DNA from: Panulirus ornatus
Taxonomy: Eukaryota > Arthropoda > Malacostraca > Decapoda > Palinuridae
DNA length: 64,000 bases
Direction of reading: 5' to 3'
Assembly: GCF_036320965.1 (NCBI RefSeq)
Contig: NC_092234.1
Location: forward strand, 33,694,203 to 33,758,202
Both the position numbers and the translations under genes were made by a program. Of this stretch, positions 1 through 12,300 are shown piece by piece. The notes below the pieces were generated by a model that saw only the letters and a list, made by a program, of their open reading frames with translations, was not told the DNA's origin and made no database searches. Every line of letters starts with the position of its first letter. Positions within the stretch are counted from its first letter, which is position 1.

Positions 1-655
1 AACCCGAATCAGCTACCACAGCGATGTATCATCAGCTAACAAAACTGACTTACTTCCCAAGCGCTTCATCGACAAGCAGACGCAAACACTTGTTGCCCCT
101 CTTTCCAAACCTCTTGCATTTCCCACCCTAACTATGCAATCCATAACCAAGTAAATCAACAATTGAGATAATCAATCACACAACCTAACAAAATCACATC
201 AACAAAAAAACACCTAACACACACAGAAATTATACCCTGCTCGCAAACCGACATAACACTGGCAACTAATCACTTTCCTCTCTCCTACTCGTACACATGG
301 CCTTACATCCTCGATAAAAACTTTTCACTAGCCTTCTAGCCACTTACCTCCCACACAATATACTCTTATACCTCCACAGAGCATCTCTATCAACTCTATC
401 ATATGCCTTCTCCAGATCCATATTTGCCACATACAAAATCCATTTGCTTTCTAAGAATTCTTACATAATTCTTCAAAGCAAACGCCTAATCCACACCTCC
501 TCTACCACCTCTGAAACCACACTGCTCTTCCCCAATCTGATGCCTCTGTACATGCCTGTCCCCTCTCAATCATACCTTCCGATATAATTTCCCAAGAATA
601 CTCAACAAACTTACATCTCTCTAATTTGAACACTCACCTTTATCCCCCTTTCCTT
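1..655 (-). pseudogene. RTE-like reverse transcriptase remnant, cut by window edge
   Basis: The minus strand encodes a decayed RTE-type reverse transcriptase. Reading from 655 down, it carries the QCGFRSGRG-like palm entry region (around 500-540), a DLEKAYDRVDRDAL-like block (around 375-425) and, at positions 1-45, the start of a LADDTSL active-site block equal to FADDTAL in better copies. Small indels and substitutions break the frame repeatedly, so it cannot make protein. The element continues beyond the left edge. Identification rests on direct similarity to the better copies in this window. Confidence 0.8.
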
Positions 656-667
656 TTGCAATGACAC

Positions 668-768
668 ATTGGTGCGGTGTGTTGTGTGTGTGGTTGGGCC
701 ATATCTTCGACTGTTTCCGTTGCGCTGCCCTCGCTGACGCGGGAAACAGCGATTACTATTATAATAAA
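668..768 (+). mobile_element. RTE 3' tail fragment
   Basis: This is the last ~100 bp of the RTE-like 3' UTR: a GGTTGGGCCAT stretch, the TGTTTCC-TTGCGCT box, a CCTCGCTGACGCGGGA stem-loop motif, AACAGCGA, then a TATAATAAAT end that runs straight into (TA)n. It is on the opposite strand to the preceding RT remnant, so it is a separate insertion or a rearranged piece. Confidence 0.75.
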
Positions 769-930
769 TATATAATATAAGTATATATATATATATATAT
801 ATATAAATAATATATAATATATATATATATATATAATAAATAATAAATATATATAATAAATATATAATATATATAAATATATAATATATATATATATATA
901 TAATACTATATATATATATAATAGATCGCA
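769..930. repeat. Imperfect (TA)n array
   Basis: TA-rich array with AATAA interruptions, immediately after the RTE 3' tail. The 300 bp that follow (931-1235) contain no feature I recognise beyond a CA-rich stretch near 1185-1230. Confidence 0.9.
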
Positions 931-1235
931 CTGAGGCAGACGTGAACTATGTCAGGCAGATGTACAAAAAAATATCACAAACGACTTTTATGCTACATAA
1001 TGCCATAGAATTTGCCATGGTAATATTCACTGTCATATTTCCAAACTTCTACTTTCCTCATCAGAGATCAGCTCGAAACCACAACGGATTAAACAAATGC
1101 GAAGCACTATATATGTACGTAATATCACAGCTGATATTCTGAATTAATCACCATCCTCTAGCTTCCACTTTCCCTGGTATCCTTACACACAACACACACC
1201 ACACACACAATACACACACATCACAACCACATTAC

Positions 1236-1390
1236 TGAGCTTCAGCATGCTGGACTGTCTGGGGTCAAACCCGCACAGGTCGAATCCTGATCTGGCAGCA
1301 GGTCCACAATCCCACCCATCCGTTCTCCTCCCAACGAGGGGCTGGACGATAGAATGGGTACGTTGCACAGTCTAGGGTGCGTGTGCGTGC
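1236..1390 (+). mobile_element. tRNA-derived SINE (copy 1)
   Basis: A degraded tRNA-derived SINE. An AGCATGCTGGACT stretch follows the expected A-box position, and GGTCGAATCCTG near 1276 resembles a polymerase III B box. The body has CAGGTCCACAATCC and GGGGCTGGACGATAGAATGGGTACG, shared with copies at 41040-41215 and (inverted) 51740-52000. No protein is expected. The box A side is poorly preserved. Confidence 0.6.
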
Positions 1391-1424
1391 GCGCGCCATA
1401 CTACATACACTGCGTAGTACTGGT

Positions 1425-1520
1425 GCGTATATATATAATATATAATATATATATAATATATATAAAAATATAATCTCTATATATAAAATATAATATATTT
1501 TTTTTTTTTTTTTTTTTCTC
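1425..1520. repeat. TA-rich and T-rich spacer
   Basis: Interrupted TA repeats followed by a run of about 18 T. It abuts the 3' end of the minus-strand RTE copy that starts at 1526. Confidence 0.85.
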
Positions 1521-1941
1521 TCTATTTTTGCTTTGTCGCTGTCTCCAGCGTTATGCGAGGTACGCAAGAAACAGACCAAAGATATGGCCCAACCCACCCC
1601 CATACACATGTATTAATACCTACGTCCACACACTCAAATATACATACCAAACACAGCTTTATCCATGGTTTTACCCCCAGACGCTTTTCACATGCCCCGA
1701 AAAAAATTCAATCCACTACAGCACTTCAACCCCGGTATACCACATCGATCCAATACACTCTATTCTTGCCCTCCTTTCAATCCTCCTGCAAGTTTCAGGG
1801 CCACCCCCTAGTAAATTCCCAAAACGACAAAATCATTTTCACTCCATCTTTCCACTTCCAATTTGTCTCCCAACTTCTCCTCCGTTTTCCCTTCCACCTC
1901 CGACACACATATCCTCTTGGTCAAAATCTATTCCTCACTCT

Positions 1942-2679
1942 TCACTCCATGTGCCCCAACCATTTCAAAACACCCTCTTCTGCTCTCTCAACCACGCTCT
2001 TTTTATTTCCACACATCTCTCTTACCCTTACGTTACTCACTCGATCAAACCACCTCACACCACACATTGTCCTCAAACATCTCATTTCCAGCACATCCAT
2101 CCTCCTGCGCACAACTCTATCCATAGCCCACGCCTCGCAACCATACAACATTGTTGGAACCACTATTCCTTCAAACATACCCATTTTTGCTTTCCGAGAT
2201 AATGTTCTCGACTTCCACACTTTCTTCAAGGCTCCCAGGATTTTCGCCCCCTCCCCCACCCTATGATCCACTTCCGCTTCCATGGTTCCATCCGCTGCCA
2301 GATCCACTCCCAGATATCTAAAACACTTTACTTCCTCCAGTTTTTCTCCATTCAAACTTACCTCCCAATTGACTTGACCCTCAACCCTACTGTACCTAAT
2401 AACCTTGCTCTTATTCACATTCACTCTTAACTTTCTTCTTTCACATACTTTACCAAACTCAGTCACCAGCTTCTGCAGTTTCTCACATGAATCAGCCACC
2501 AGCGCTGTATCATCAGCGAACAACAACTGACTCACTTCCCAAGCTCTCTCATCCCCAACAGACTTCATACTTGCCCCTCTTTCCAAAACTCTTGCATTTA
2601 CCTCCCTAACAACCCCATCCGTAAACAAATTAAACAACCATGGAGACATCACACACCCCTGCCGCAAACCTACATTCAC
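1942..2679 (-). pseudogene. RTE reverse transcriptase, C-terminal half
   Basis: A 245-codon open frame on the minus strand. In order it shows NVGLRQGCVMSPWLF (RT palm), QLLFADDTALVADS (catalytic aspartates, residues ~53-60), VNVNKSKVIRYSR (RT thumb side), KCFRYLGVDL, and the C-terminal RTE region LYGCEAWAMDRVVRRRMD with LKWLGHME. The frame starts at the inversion breakpoint, not at a biological start codon. It is interrupted after GHME, where good copies continue to RGRPNWRWKDGVKK. No RNase H or gag-like protein is visible, which fits the RTE clade. Confidence 0.8.
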
Positions 2680-2680
2680 T

Positions 2681-3291
2681 AAAATGATTTGGTAAACAGA
2701 GAAGAGGTAGTAAAAGCTTTGCGGAAGATGAAAGCCGGCAAGGCAGCAGGTTTGGATGGTATTGCAGTGGAATATATTAAAAAAGGGGGTGACTGTATTA
2801 TTGACTGGTTGGTAAGGTTATTTAATGTATGTATGACTCATGGTGAGGTGCCTGATGATTGGCGGAATGCGTGCATAGTGCCATTGTACAAAGGCAAAGG
2901 GGATAAGAGTGAGTGCTCAAATTACAGAGGTATAAGTCTGTTGAGTATTCCTGGTAAATTATATGGGAGGGTATTGATTGAGAGGGTGAAGGCATGTACA
3001 GAGCATCAGATTTTGGGGAAGAGCAGTGTGGTTTCAGAAGTGGTAGAGGATGTGTGGATCAGGTGTTTGCTTTGAAGAATGTATGTGAGAAATACTTAGA
3101 AAAGCAAATGGATTTGTATGTAGCATTTATGGATCTGGAGAAGGCATATGATAGAGTTGATAGAGATGCTCTGTGGAAGGTATTAAGAATATATGGTGTG
3201 GGAGGCAAGTTGTTAGAAGCAGTGAAAAGTTTTTATCGAGGATGTATGGCATGTGTACGTGTAGGAAGAGAGGAAAGTGATTGGTTCTCAG

Positions 3292-3296
<5 letters not shown>
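2681..3296 (+). pseudogene. RTE reverse transcriptase, N-terminal RT segment (inverted block)
   Basis: Two overlapping plus-strand frames make up one RT segment with a frameshift near 3010 (ATTTTGGGG versus ATTGGGG in other copies). It contains KAGKAAGLDGI (RT motif 0/1 area), VPLYKGKGDKSECSNYRGISLL, QCGFRSGRGCVDQVF and YVAFMDLEKAYDRVDRDALW. It stops at the (TA)n array, so it is a partial gene. It is the inverted half of the twin-primed insertion. Confidence 0.8.

Positions 3297-3361
<65 letters not shown>
3296..3361. repeat. (TA)n microsatellite
   Basis: Uninterrupted TA dinucleotide array that abuts the outer end of the inverted RTE block. Confidence 0.95.
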
Positions 3362-3365
<4 letters not shown>

Positions 3366-3426
3366 CAAACGAGTGTAAAACTCCCTCCCTCTGTAGTATA
3401 AAACACCAATAGTAATAGTACAGTGA

Positions 3427-3470
<44 letters not shown>
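3427..3470. repeat. (AC)n microsatellite
   Basis: About 21 AC units. A poly(A) run of ~18 follows at 3573-3590. Confidence 0.95.
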
Positions 3471-3471
<1 letters not shown>

Positions 3472-3901
3472 ACAAGCACCACGAAGAGGCCGTGAGAGTC
3501 AGTACTACAACCTAACACCTCGCCCGTTGCAGCAGCCTGCCCGGCCGGCCCGCTCCTGTGGGAACTGGTCGGAAAAAAAAAAAAAAAAAAGTTTTAAAGA
3601 TGGAGAAATTATTGCCAGGTGTTCAGAAGGCGAGCTAGGGAGAGTAAGAGCTGCAGGGAGAGTAACAGACTGAGGGAGAGTGTCAGCTGGGGAGAGTTCG
3701 ATGTGTACGAGGTGATGGGACACGGACAGGCTGAGGGATGTGTGAGTGCTGGGACAATGAGAGACAGAGGATGCGTGAGGTGCTGGAACAGTGACACGGC
3801 TGGGTGGCAGTGAGATGCTGGGACAGTGACAGGCTGGGGGATTTGGGAGTTGCTGGGACAGAGAGATTTGGGAATGTGTGAAATCCTAGGACAGTGACAG
3901 T

Positions 3902-4240
3902 ACTAGGACAAAGACAGACTGAGGGATGAGCGAGAAGCTGGGACATTGCCAGACTGAGGAGTGTGTGAGGTGCTGGGATATTGCCAGACTGAGGAGTGTG
4001 TGAGGTGCTGGGACATTGCCAGACTGAGGAGTGTGTGAGGTGCTGGGACATTGCCAGACTGAGGAGTGTGTGAGGTGCTGGGACATTGCCAGACTGAGGA
4101 GTGTGTGAGGTGCTGGGACATTGCCAGACTGAGGAGTGTGTGAGGTGCTAGGACAATGACAGACTAAGGAATGTGTAAGGTGCTGGGACAATGACAGACT
4201 GGGGGATATGTTAGGTGCTGGGACAGCGACAGAATGAGGG
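3902..4240. repeat. 35-bp minisatellite
   Basis: Unit TGCTGGGACATTGCCAGACT-GAGGAGTGTGTGAGG, 35 bp. About six near-identical copies lie between 3937 and 4150 (starts at 3937, 3972, 4007 and so on), with degenerate copies either side. Because 35 is not a multiple of three, the open frame across it cycles through frames. Confidence 0.92.
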
Positions 4241-4776
4241 AGAAAATGACATGTAAGGAGGAGAGCGACGAAGTGAAAATGAGCGTGGGCTGCTGGGAGA
4301 GCCATACAGTGACTTTCATACGTCGACCTGCAGTGAATATGAACCCAGAGGAGAGTGACCGAAAAGAGGATAGCACAAGTTCCGCAAGGAGGGACAGAGT
4401 GCGGGAGGCTGTGAGTTACAGGGAGAGTGACAGACTGAGGGAGAGTAACCACGAAGATGGAGAGTATGAGACACTGAGACAGTGAGATAGATACTTTAGG
4501 AAGGAAAAGATATCCAGGAAGGGTAAGAGACCAAGGAAAGGTGTGAAACAGCGTGAGGGTGGGAGAGTGGAGGCAGGAGGGGTTGAGGGAGAGTATCTGG
4601 TGGGTCATGGCTGGCTGAGACCATGGTGAACAACGCGCCCGATGGATGACGAACACAGCGGGGACACGACACACGGACGGGGAGGACCGTGCTCTGAGGA
4701 GGGAGGCGCCACGGGTGAGGATATGATGTGCAGCGGGGAAGGAGGGAGGAAGTACTGCAGATTAAGATAGAGAGAG

Positions 4777-4777
4777 G

Positions 4778-4846
<69 letters not shown>
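4777..4846. repeat. (GA)n microsatellite
   Basis: About 35 GA units inside the purine-rich region. Confidence 0.95.
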
Positions 4847-4848
<2 letters not shown>

Positions 4849-5096
4849 CGGAGGAAGAGGAGGACGACGACGACGAGGAGAAGAAGAAGAAGAAAAGCAA
4901 GAAAGAAAGGAAGGAGGAAATAATGAGAGAAAAAAAAGATCGTAGAAGAAGAAGAAGAAGGAGAGGTGTTGTATGGACGTGGCAAGGCTTTGGAGTGAGA
5001 GCCGTACACTGGGGAAGCAAGGACAGAGGGAGAGTAAGACGCGGAGATCAGGAAAGACTAACTCATTATGGGAGAACTGTAGACACTGAGGGAATG

Positions 5097-5210
<114 letters not shown>

Positions 5211-5579
5211 GATGGGAGAGTAACAGTCTCCCAGGCAGAGTGAGTGATACTGGGAGAGCAAGAGATACTAAGAGAAAGAGAGACATGCTGTGGAATGGTA
5301 AGGTGCTGGATGAACGAGAGACTGTGGGAGAGTAAGAGACTGTGGGAGAGGAGCAGGCAACTGAAGACTCATAATGAGTAGGTGGATGAGTAAGTGTGAG
5401 GTGTGGGGGAAAGTGTCCACACTGAAAAAAAAAAAAGGAGATAATGACAGTCAGTGAGAGACGGTGGGAGAGAGGAAGAGACGGTGGGAGAGTGGGACAA
5501 TGTGAGAGGTAACGGAAGTACGTAGTAAATCTCGGACCCGGTAATATCTCCTAGCACGTGAGAGGGGGATGGAAGAGTA

Positions 5580-5580
<1 letters not shown>

Positions 5581-5652
<72 letters not shown>
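5581..5652. repeat. (GA)n microsatellite
   Basis: About 35 GA units close to the point where plus-strand purine bias gives way to pyrimidine bias. Confidence 0.95.
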
Positions 5653-5653
<1 letters not shown>

Positions 5654-5779
5654 ATGGCTGGTGTTGTGAGAGCGAGAGAAGCTGGGGTGAGAGAGATGGG
5701 AGAGAGACAGTGGCGTGATAAAAAGTGTCGTGAATATGCAGATGACCACGGGCCGAGTATAAGAAATCAATACGGGTCT

Positions 5780-6289
5780 CCTTGCCGCCTCCCCCACGCT
5801 CCTAACCCCCCAACCCACCTCTCTTACCCCCTCCCTTCCTCTACCACCCATCACCCGCCTCTTCGCCTCCTCGCCCACCCATCACCTCCCTCCTCTGCCA
5901 CCCATCACCCCCTCCTCCCCGACCTCTGCCACCCACCACCCACTCCCTCGCCTCCTCTATCATCCTCTACCCTCATCATCCCCTCCTCCCCCTCCTCTGC
6001 CACCCATCCTCTCCCCTTCCTCCCCTGCCTGACGCACGTAACACCCACACCCTCTCCTTCCCGTGCCACCCACTACCCGCTATCCCTCAACTCTGCCACC
6101 AATCTCCCCCCCCCCCCCCCTGCTAACCACAACCCCCGGCCACCCCACCCCATATCACGTCATCTCTGCCACCCATCACTCTTCCCACCTAACCTTTGCC
6201 CTTACCACCACCTTCCCCCCCCCCTCATCCCACACCACCCACTGTGTCTCCCCCTTCCCTGCTCCCTACCTCTCTTACACTAACGTTAT
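5780..6289. repeat. Pyrimidine-rich region, first copy of a long duplication
   Basis: CT-rich DNA with a short CACCCATCAC-type motif. The stretch from about 5990 to 6450 (ACGCACGTAACACCCACACC, the poly-C run, CTAACGTTATTCACTTCTGCC) recurs at about 8560-9060. Confidence 0.75.
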
Positions 6290-9200
6290 TCACTTCTGCC
6301 ACCCAACACTCCCCTCCACATCTTCTGCCACCCAACACTTCCCTCCCCATCTTCTGCTACCCAACACTACCCTCCCGATCTTCTGCCATCCAACACTCCC
6401 CTTCCCATCTTCTGCCACCCAACACAACACCACCCTTACACAACACTACCAATACACAACACTACCCTTCCCATCTTTTGCTTCCCTACACTACTCTCCC
6501 CATCTTCTGCTACCTAACCTTTCCCTCCCCATCTTCTGCCACCCAAAACTCCCCTCCCCATCTTCTGCTACTCAACACTACCCTTCCCATCTTCTGCCAC
6601 CCAACCTTTCCCTCCCCATCTTCTGCCACCCAACACTCCCCTTCTCATCTTTTGCTTCCCAACACTCCCCTTCCCATGTTCTGCCACCCAACCTTTCCCT
6701 CCCCATCTTCTGCCACCCAACACTCCCCTCCCCAACTTCTGCCACCCAACACTACCCTCCCCATCTTCTGCCACCCAACACTTCTCTCCCAATCTTCTGC
6801 TACCTAACCTTTCCCTCCCCATCTTCTGCCACCCAACACTTCCCTCCCCATCTTCTGCTACTCAACACTCCCCTCCCCATCTTCTGCCACCCAACCTTTC
6901 CCTCCCCATCTTCTCCTACCCAACACTACCCTCCCCATCTTCTGCCACCCAACACTACCCTCCCCATCTTCTGCCATCCAACACTCCCCTTCCCATCTTC
7001 TGCCACCCAACACAACACCACCCTTACACAACACTACCAATACACAACACTACCCTTCCCATCTTTTGCTTCCCAACCTTTCCCTCCCCATCTTCTGCCA
7101 CCCAACACTCCCCTTCTCATCTTTTGCTTCCCAACACTCCCCTTCCCATTTTCTGCCACCCAACCTTTCCCTCCCCATCTTCTGCCACCCAACACTCCCC
7201 TCCCCAACTTCTGCCACCCAACACTACCCTCCCCATCTTCTGCCACCCAACACTACCCTCCCCATCTTCTGCCACCTAACACTACCCTCCCCATCTTCTG
7301 CCACCCAACACTCCCCTTCCCATCTTCTGCCACCTAACCTTTCCCTCCCCATCTTCTGCCACCCAACACTCCCCTCCCCAACTTCTGCCACCCAACACTA
7401 CCCTCCCCATCTTCTGCCATCCAACACTCCCCTTCCCATCTTCTACCACCCAACCTTTCCCTCTCCATCTTCTGCCACCCAGCACTCCCCTTCCCATCTT
7501 CTACCACCCAACCTTTCCCTCTCCATCTCCTGCCACCCAGCACTCCCCTTCCCATCTTCTGCTTCCCAGCACTCCCCTTCCCATCTTTTGCTTCCCAACA
7601 CTCCACTTCCCATCTTCTGCCACCCAACCTTTCCCTCTCCATCTTCTGCCACCCAACACTCCCTCCCCATCTTCTGCCACCCAATACTCCCCTCCCCATC
7701 TTCTGCCACCCAACACTCCCCTTCCCATCTTCTACCACCCAACCTTTCCTTCCTCATCTTCTGCCACTCACACTCCCCTTCCCATCTTCTACCACGCAAC
7801 CTTTCCCTCCCCATCTTCTGCCACCCAACACTCCCCTTCCCATCTTTTGCTTCCCAACACTCCCCTTCCCATCTTTTGCTTCCCAACACTCCCCTTCCCA
7901 TCTTCTGCCACCCAACCTTTCCCTCCCCATCTTCTGCCACCCAACACTCCCCTCCCCATCTTCTGCCACCCAACACCCCTCCCCACCTTCTATCACCCAA
8001 CCTTTCCCTCCCCATCTTCTGCCACCCAACATTCCTCTCCTCATCTTCTGCCACCCAACACTCCCCTTCTCATCGTTTGCTTCCCAACACTCCCCTTCCC
8101 ATCTTCTGCCACCCAACACTCCCCTCCCCATCTTCTGCACCCAACACTCCCCTCCCCATCTTCTGCACCCAACACTCCCCTCCCCATCTTCTGCCACCCA
8201 CCTTTCCCTTCCCCCATCTTCTGCTATCCACCACTCCTGGCACCATCCCCTGCTACTCAACACTCCCCTCCCCATTTTCTGCTACCCATCACTCCCCTCA
8301 CCATCTTCTGCACCCAACACTCCCCTTCCCATCTTTTGCTTCCCAACACTCCCCTTCCCATCTTCTACCACCCAACCTTTCCCTCTCCATCTTCTGCCAC
8401 CAACACTCCCCTTCCCATCTTCTGCACCCAACACTCCCCTTCCCATCTTCTGCCACCAACACTCCCCTCCCCAGCTCCTACCCAAGATCCCCCTCCCAGT
8501 ATTCTGCTACTCATCATCCCCTCCTCCCCCTCCTCTGCCACCATCCTCTCCCCTTCCTCCCCTGCCTGACGCACGTAACACCCACACCCTCTCCTTCCCG
8601 TGCCAACCCACCACCACCCTATCCCACAACTCTGCCACCGATCTCCCCCCCCCCCCCCCTGCTAAACCACAACCCCCGCCCACCCACCCCATATCACGTC
8701 ATCTCTGCCACCCATCACTCTTCCCACCTAACCTTTGCCCTTACCACCACCTTCCCCCCCTCATCCCACACCACCCACTGTGTCTCCCCCTTCCCTGCTC
8801 CCTACCTCTCTTACACTAACGTTATTCACTTCTGCCACCCAACACTCCCCTCCCCATCTTCTGCCACCCAACACTTCCCTCCCCATCTTCTCCTACCCAA
8901 CACTACCCTCCCCATCTTCTGCTACCCAACACTACCCTCCCGATCTTCTGCTACCCAACACTACCCTTCCCATCTTCTGCCATCCAACACTCCCCTTCCC
9001 ATCTTCTGCCACCCAACACAACACCACCCTTACACAACACTACCAATACACAACACTACCCTTATTTGCCCATCTTTTGCTTCCCAACACTTCCCTCCCA
9101 ATCTTCTGCTACCTAACCTTTCCCTCCCCCATCTCTGCCACCCAACACTTCCTCCCCATCTTCTGCTACTCACACTCCCCTCCCCATCTTCTGCACCCAA

Positions 9201-9370
9201 CCTTTCCCTCCCCATCTTCTCCTACCAACACTACCCTCCCCATCTCTGCCACCCAACACTACCCTCCCCATCTTCTGCCACCAACACTCCCCTCCCCATC
9301 TTCTGCCACCCAACACAACACCACCCTTTAAACACAAAAACTACCAATACACAACACTACCCTTCCCATT
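6290..9370. repeat. 29-bp minisatellite array, about 3 kb
   Basis: Unit CATCTTCTGCCACCCAACAC-TCCCCTCCC, 29 bp (for example CTTCTG at 6322 and 6351), around 100 copies with variants TTTGCTTCC, AACCTTTCC and CACTACCC. A marker segment ACAACACCACCCTTACACAAC recurs at ~6423, ~7013, ~9017 and, altered, ~9315, so longer higher-order units exist. The very long proline-rich frames across it are repeat translations with no gene signals. Confidence 0.92.
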
Positions 9371-12300
9371 TTTTTGTTTCCCCAACACTCCCCCCCCCAA
9401 ATTTTTCCCCAAAAAACCCTTTCCCCTTTCCCCATCTTCGGGCCCCCCCAAACACCCCCCTTTCCCCATTTTTCTCCACCCAAACCCTTTTCCCTTTCCC
9501 CATCTTCTGCCCCCCAAACCCTTTTCCCCTTTCCCCAAACTTCTCCACCCAACACCCCCTAATTTCCCCCCTTCCCCCCCATTTTTTTGCCCCCAACACC
9601 CCCCTTTCCCCAATTCTGCCCCCCAACCCTTTTCCCCCCCCCCAATTTTCTGCCACCCAACCCCTTCCCCTCCCCAACTTTTTGCCCCCCCAAACCCTTT
9701 TCCCTCCCCATTTTCCCGGCCACCCAACACCCCCCCTTCCCCATCTTCTACCCCCAAACCCTTTCCCTCCCCATTTTTCTGCCCCCCAAACATTCCCCCC
9801 CCCATCTTCTGTTTCCCAAACACCCCTTCCCATCTTCTGCCCCCCAAACCCTTTTCCCCCCCCCACTTCTCCCCCCCCAAACCCAACCCCTAAAACCCTT
9901 TTCCCGGGGCACCCAAAAACTCCCCTCCCCACTCCTCCAAAAACCCCCCAACCTTTCCCCCCCCCCCCCATCCCCCCTTTTCCCCTCCACCCTCACCCCC
10001 CTCCTATCCCCCCAACTCCCCCCCCCCACCCTTTAACCCAATCCCCCCCCCCGTATTCTCTCCCCCCTCAATCCCCCCCTTATACCACCCATCATCCCCC
10101 CCCCTACCACCCATCATCCCCTCCCCCCCCCCATCCACCCCTCCCCCCCCCCCACCCCCTCCCCCCCTTCCCCCCCCCCGCCACCCATCCCCCCCTTTCC
10201 CCCCCATCCATCCCCCCCCCTTCCAACCCATCATCCACTCCATGCCCACCCATCATCCACCCCCTGCCACCCATCACCCCCTCCCCTGCACCCTTCATCC
10301 CCACTATACCACCCCACATACCCCTCTTTAACCCCTAACCAACCATCATCCTCCCCAGCCGCCCATCATACCCCTCCCCTGCCACCATCATCTCCTCCTA
10401 ATACCCCCATCATCCCCTCCCCTGCCACCCATCATCCCCTCCCCTGCCACCCATCATCCCCTCCCCTGCCACCCATCATCCCCAATCCCCCCCGCCTTCA
10501 TCCCCTCCCCTGCCACCCATCCATCCTCCCACCTGCACCCATCATCCCCTCCCCCGCCATCCATCATCCCCTCCCCCGTCACCCATCATCCATATCTCTG
10601 CCACCCACTATCCCTTCCTCCACCACCCATCAGCTCCTCAAGGTCACCAAACCCGGTCGAAGACAGATAGAAACTTGAGCGAATTGAAAGAAATAAACCC
10701 TATGAGGCAGGAGTGCAAAGGTTCGAATCCCTCTCTGTAAAAGTGCGCACACTCCCAGATGACCAGATAAAAACACTAAGTAAAAAACTCCCCATTTTTT
10801 CAAAACGAAAAATTTCTTCACCCGAAAGACAAGAGTGACTGCCCGCGAAATAATGTCGTTAAATAAAAAAGGAAGGATATTACATCAATTGGGCAACATT
10901 TTTTTTCCACATGCAGCCCTGCCCTGAAAAACTGATTTAACCTCCCCAAGTGGTAAATGCAAAGGCTAATAACACCATCAAATCGAGGTTTAACAAATAC
11001 TTTTCCCGACATCTTTTTCATAAAAATTACACCCTCACATAATTTTATTTTTTTTTAGGGAAACCAGACAGAGCCCTGTGTTTTTCATACGGGGCACAGG
11101 ACCTTTTTTCCCCTCCCCACTTTCCTATACAATTTCCATGGCAGTATCTTACCACTATACTATATGGTATCATTTTCTCATCTTTTTCCTGCCGACAGTT
11201 GAGCCAGATGGAGAGGTGGGTGGGGAGGTGCCTTTTTCTGCTTCGCTATCCTGTTTCTTTTGATTATATCTTTGATTTTTATTTTTTTTTTGGGAGAAAC
11301 CCCGTTTTAAAGGGCCATCAGGGCCCGGGCAAGTGTCCCCTTTCCATGTACTCCTGTCATCCACAAACCCTCTTTCCCCCTTTCCCCCACCCCCTGCCCC
11401 CGGAACCCCTCAATCAGCTTCCTTAAGCCCCCCACAATATCTTGCCTCCGACCATACCCTCGAGTCACAAAATTCCCCGTCTGTATCACTCACCCCTGGC
11501 CCCGGTTTCCCTTTAAACCCACCCTCCACCATCTCCCCTCCTTTACCCCCCGCCAGGAGGACCTTCCTAACTTGTTCAGTTCCTTTACCCTCCCCACAGT
11601 TAGTTGGTTGTGTTCTCTTGTTTCTTGTTCCTTCCATTTTTTCATCATGTTTCTATATATAATTTCCAACCAACCGGGTCGCCTCACCCCCCATGCTTAG
11701 ACCACACCCCCAAAAAAATGGGGGGGTTTTCCCCTCCCCCCCGGGCCCCCAAAAACCCCCACCCCCACCACCAGGGGCCTCTTTTCCCCCCCCCAAACGC
11801 TCCCCTATCACCACGCGCCTCTACCACAAAGATCCCCCACAACTACGCTTTCCCCCAACAAACCCCGCTCCCCATCCAAACCCCCCTTTTCCCCACCCAC
11901 CAAACCCCCCTACCATACGCTCCCCTTTCCAAACCCCGCTCCCCTACCACCACACGCCTCTACAACCACGCGCCTTTACCCCCAACGCTCCCCTACCATC
12001 CCTCCTCCCCTACCACCACGTGCCCTCAACCCCCCAAATCCCCAAACCCCAAACGCCCCCCCAAACCAAAAACCCCCCCCTCCCCAACCACGCTCCCTCA
12101 AAACCCACCCCTCCCTCCCAAACCACCCCCCCCCCCTTCCCTACCACCACTTTCCCAAATACCACACCCCCCTTTAAACCATCCTTTCCTGACCCCAAAA
12201 TTTCATCCTACAACTACACTTCCCTACCATAAAACTCCCTTACCACCCACTTCTCTCCCAAACCCAAAACCCCCCAAAACACCCCCAAAATCCCACCACC

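Larger units (their letters stand above)
1526..3296 (-). mobile_element. RTE-like LINE with inverted 5' segment (twin-priming structure)
   Basis: A minus-strand RTE insertion in two blocks. Block 1 (2680 down to 1526) runs from the NVGLRQGCVMSP motif through FADDTAL to the 3' UTR and tail. Block 2 (2681-3296) is on the plus strand and carries the part normally just upstream, from ENDLVN to DWFSVN. In an intact element DWFSVN joins NVGLRQG directly, so block 2 is exactly the missing upstream segment, inverted. The two blocks share only AGTGAAT at their element-coordinate junction. The outer end of block 2 meets (TA)n at 3296. This matches the twin-priming model known for LINE-1. Confidence 0.85.

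Noticed and set aside
1553..2266. Plus-strand His/Pro/Ser-rich frames over RTE copies (also 19160-19833, 28549-29024, 59003-59543, 62691-63116)
   Set aside because: Antisense shadows of the RTE reverse transcriptase coding strand.
3233..3518. Tyr-Ile repeat frames here and at about twenty other sites
   Set aside because: Translations of (TA)n arrays.
7066..10338. 1090-codon proline-rich open frame, and shorter overlapping ones on both strands
   Set aside because: It is a translation of the 29-bp minisatellite and C-rich DNA. Frames are open because the repeats lack stop codons; no start context, domain or splice signal.
10700..10730. SINE or tRNA from GGTTCGAATCC motif
   Set aside because: Isolated B-box word with no A box or SINE body nearby, in a region of doubtful quality.
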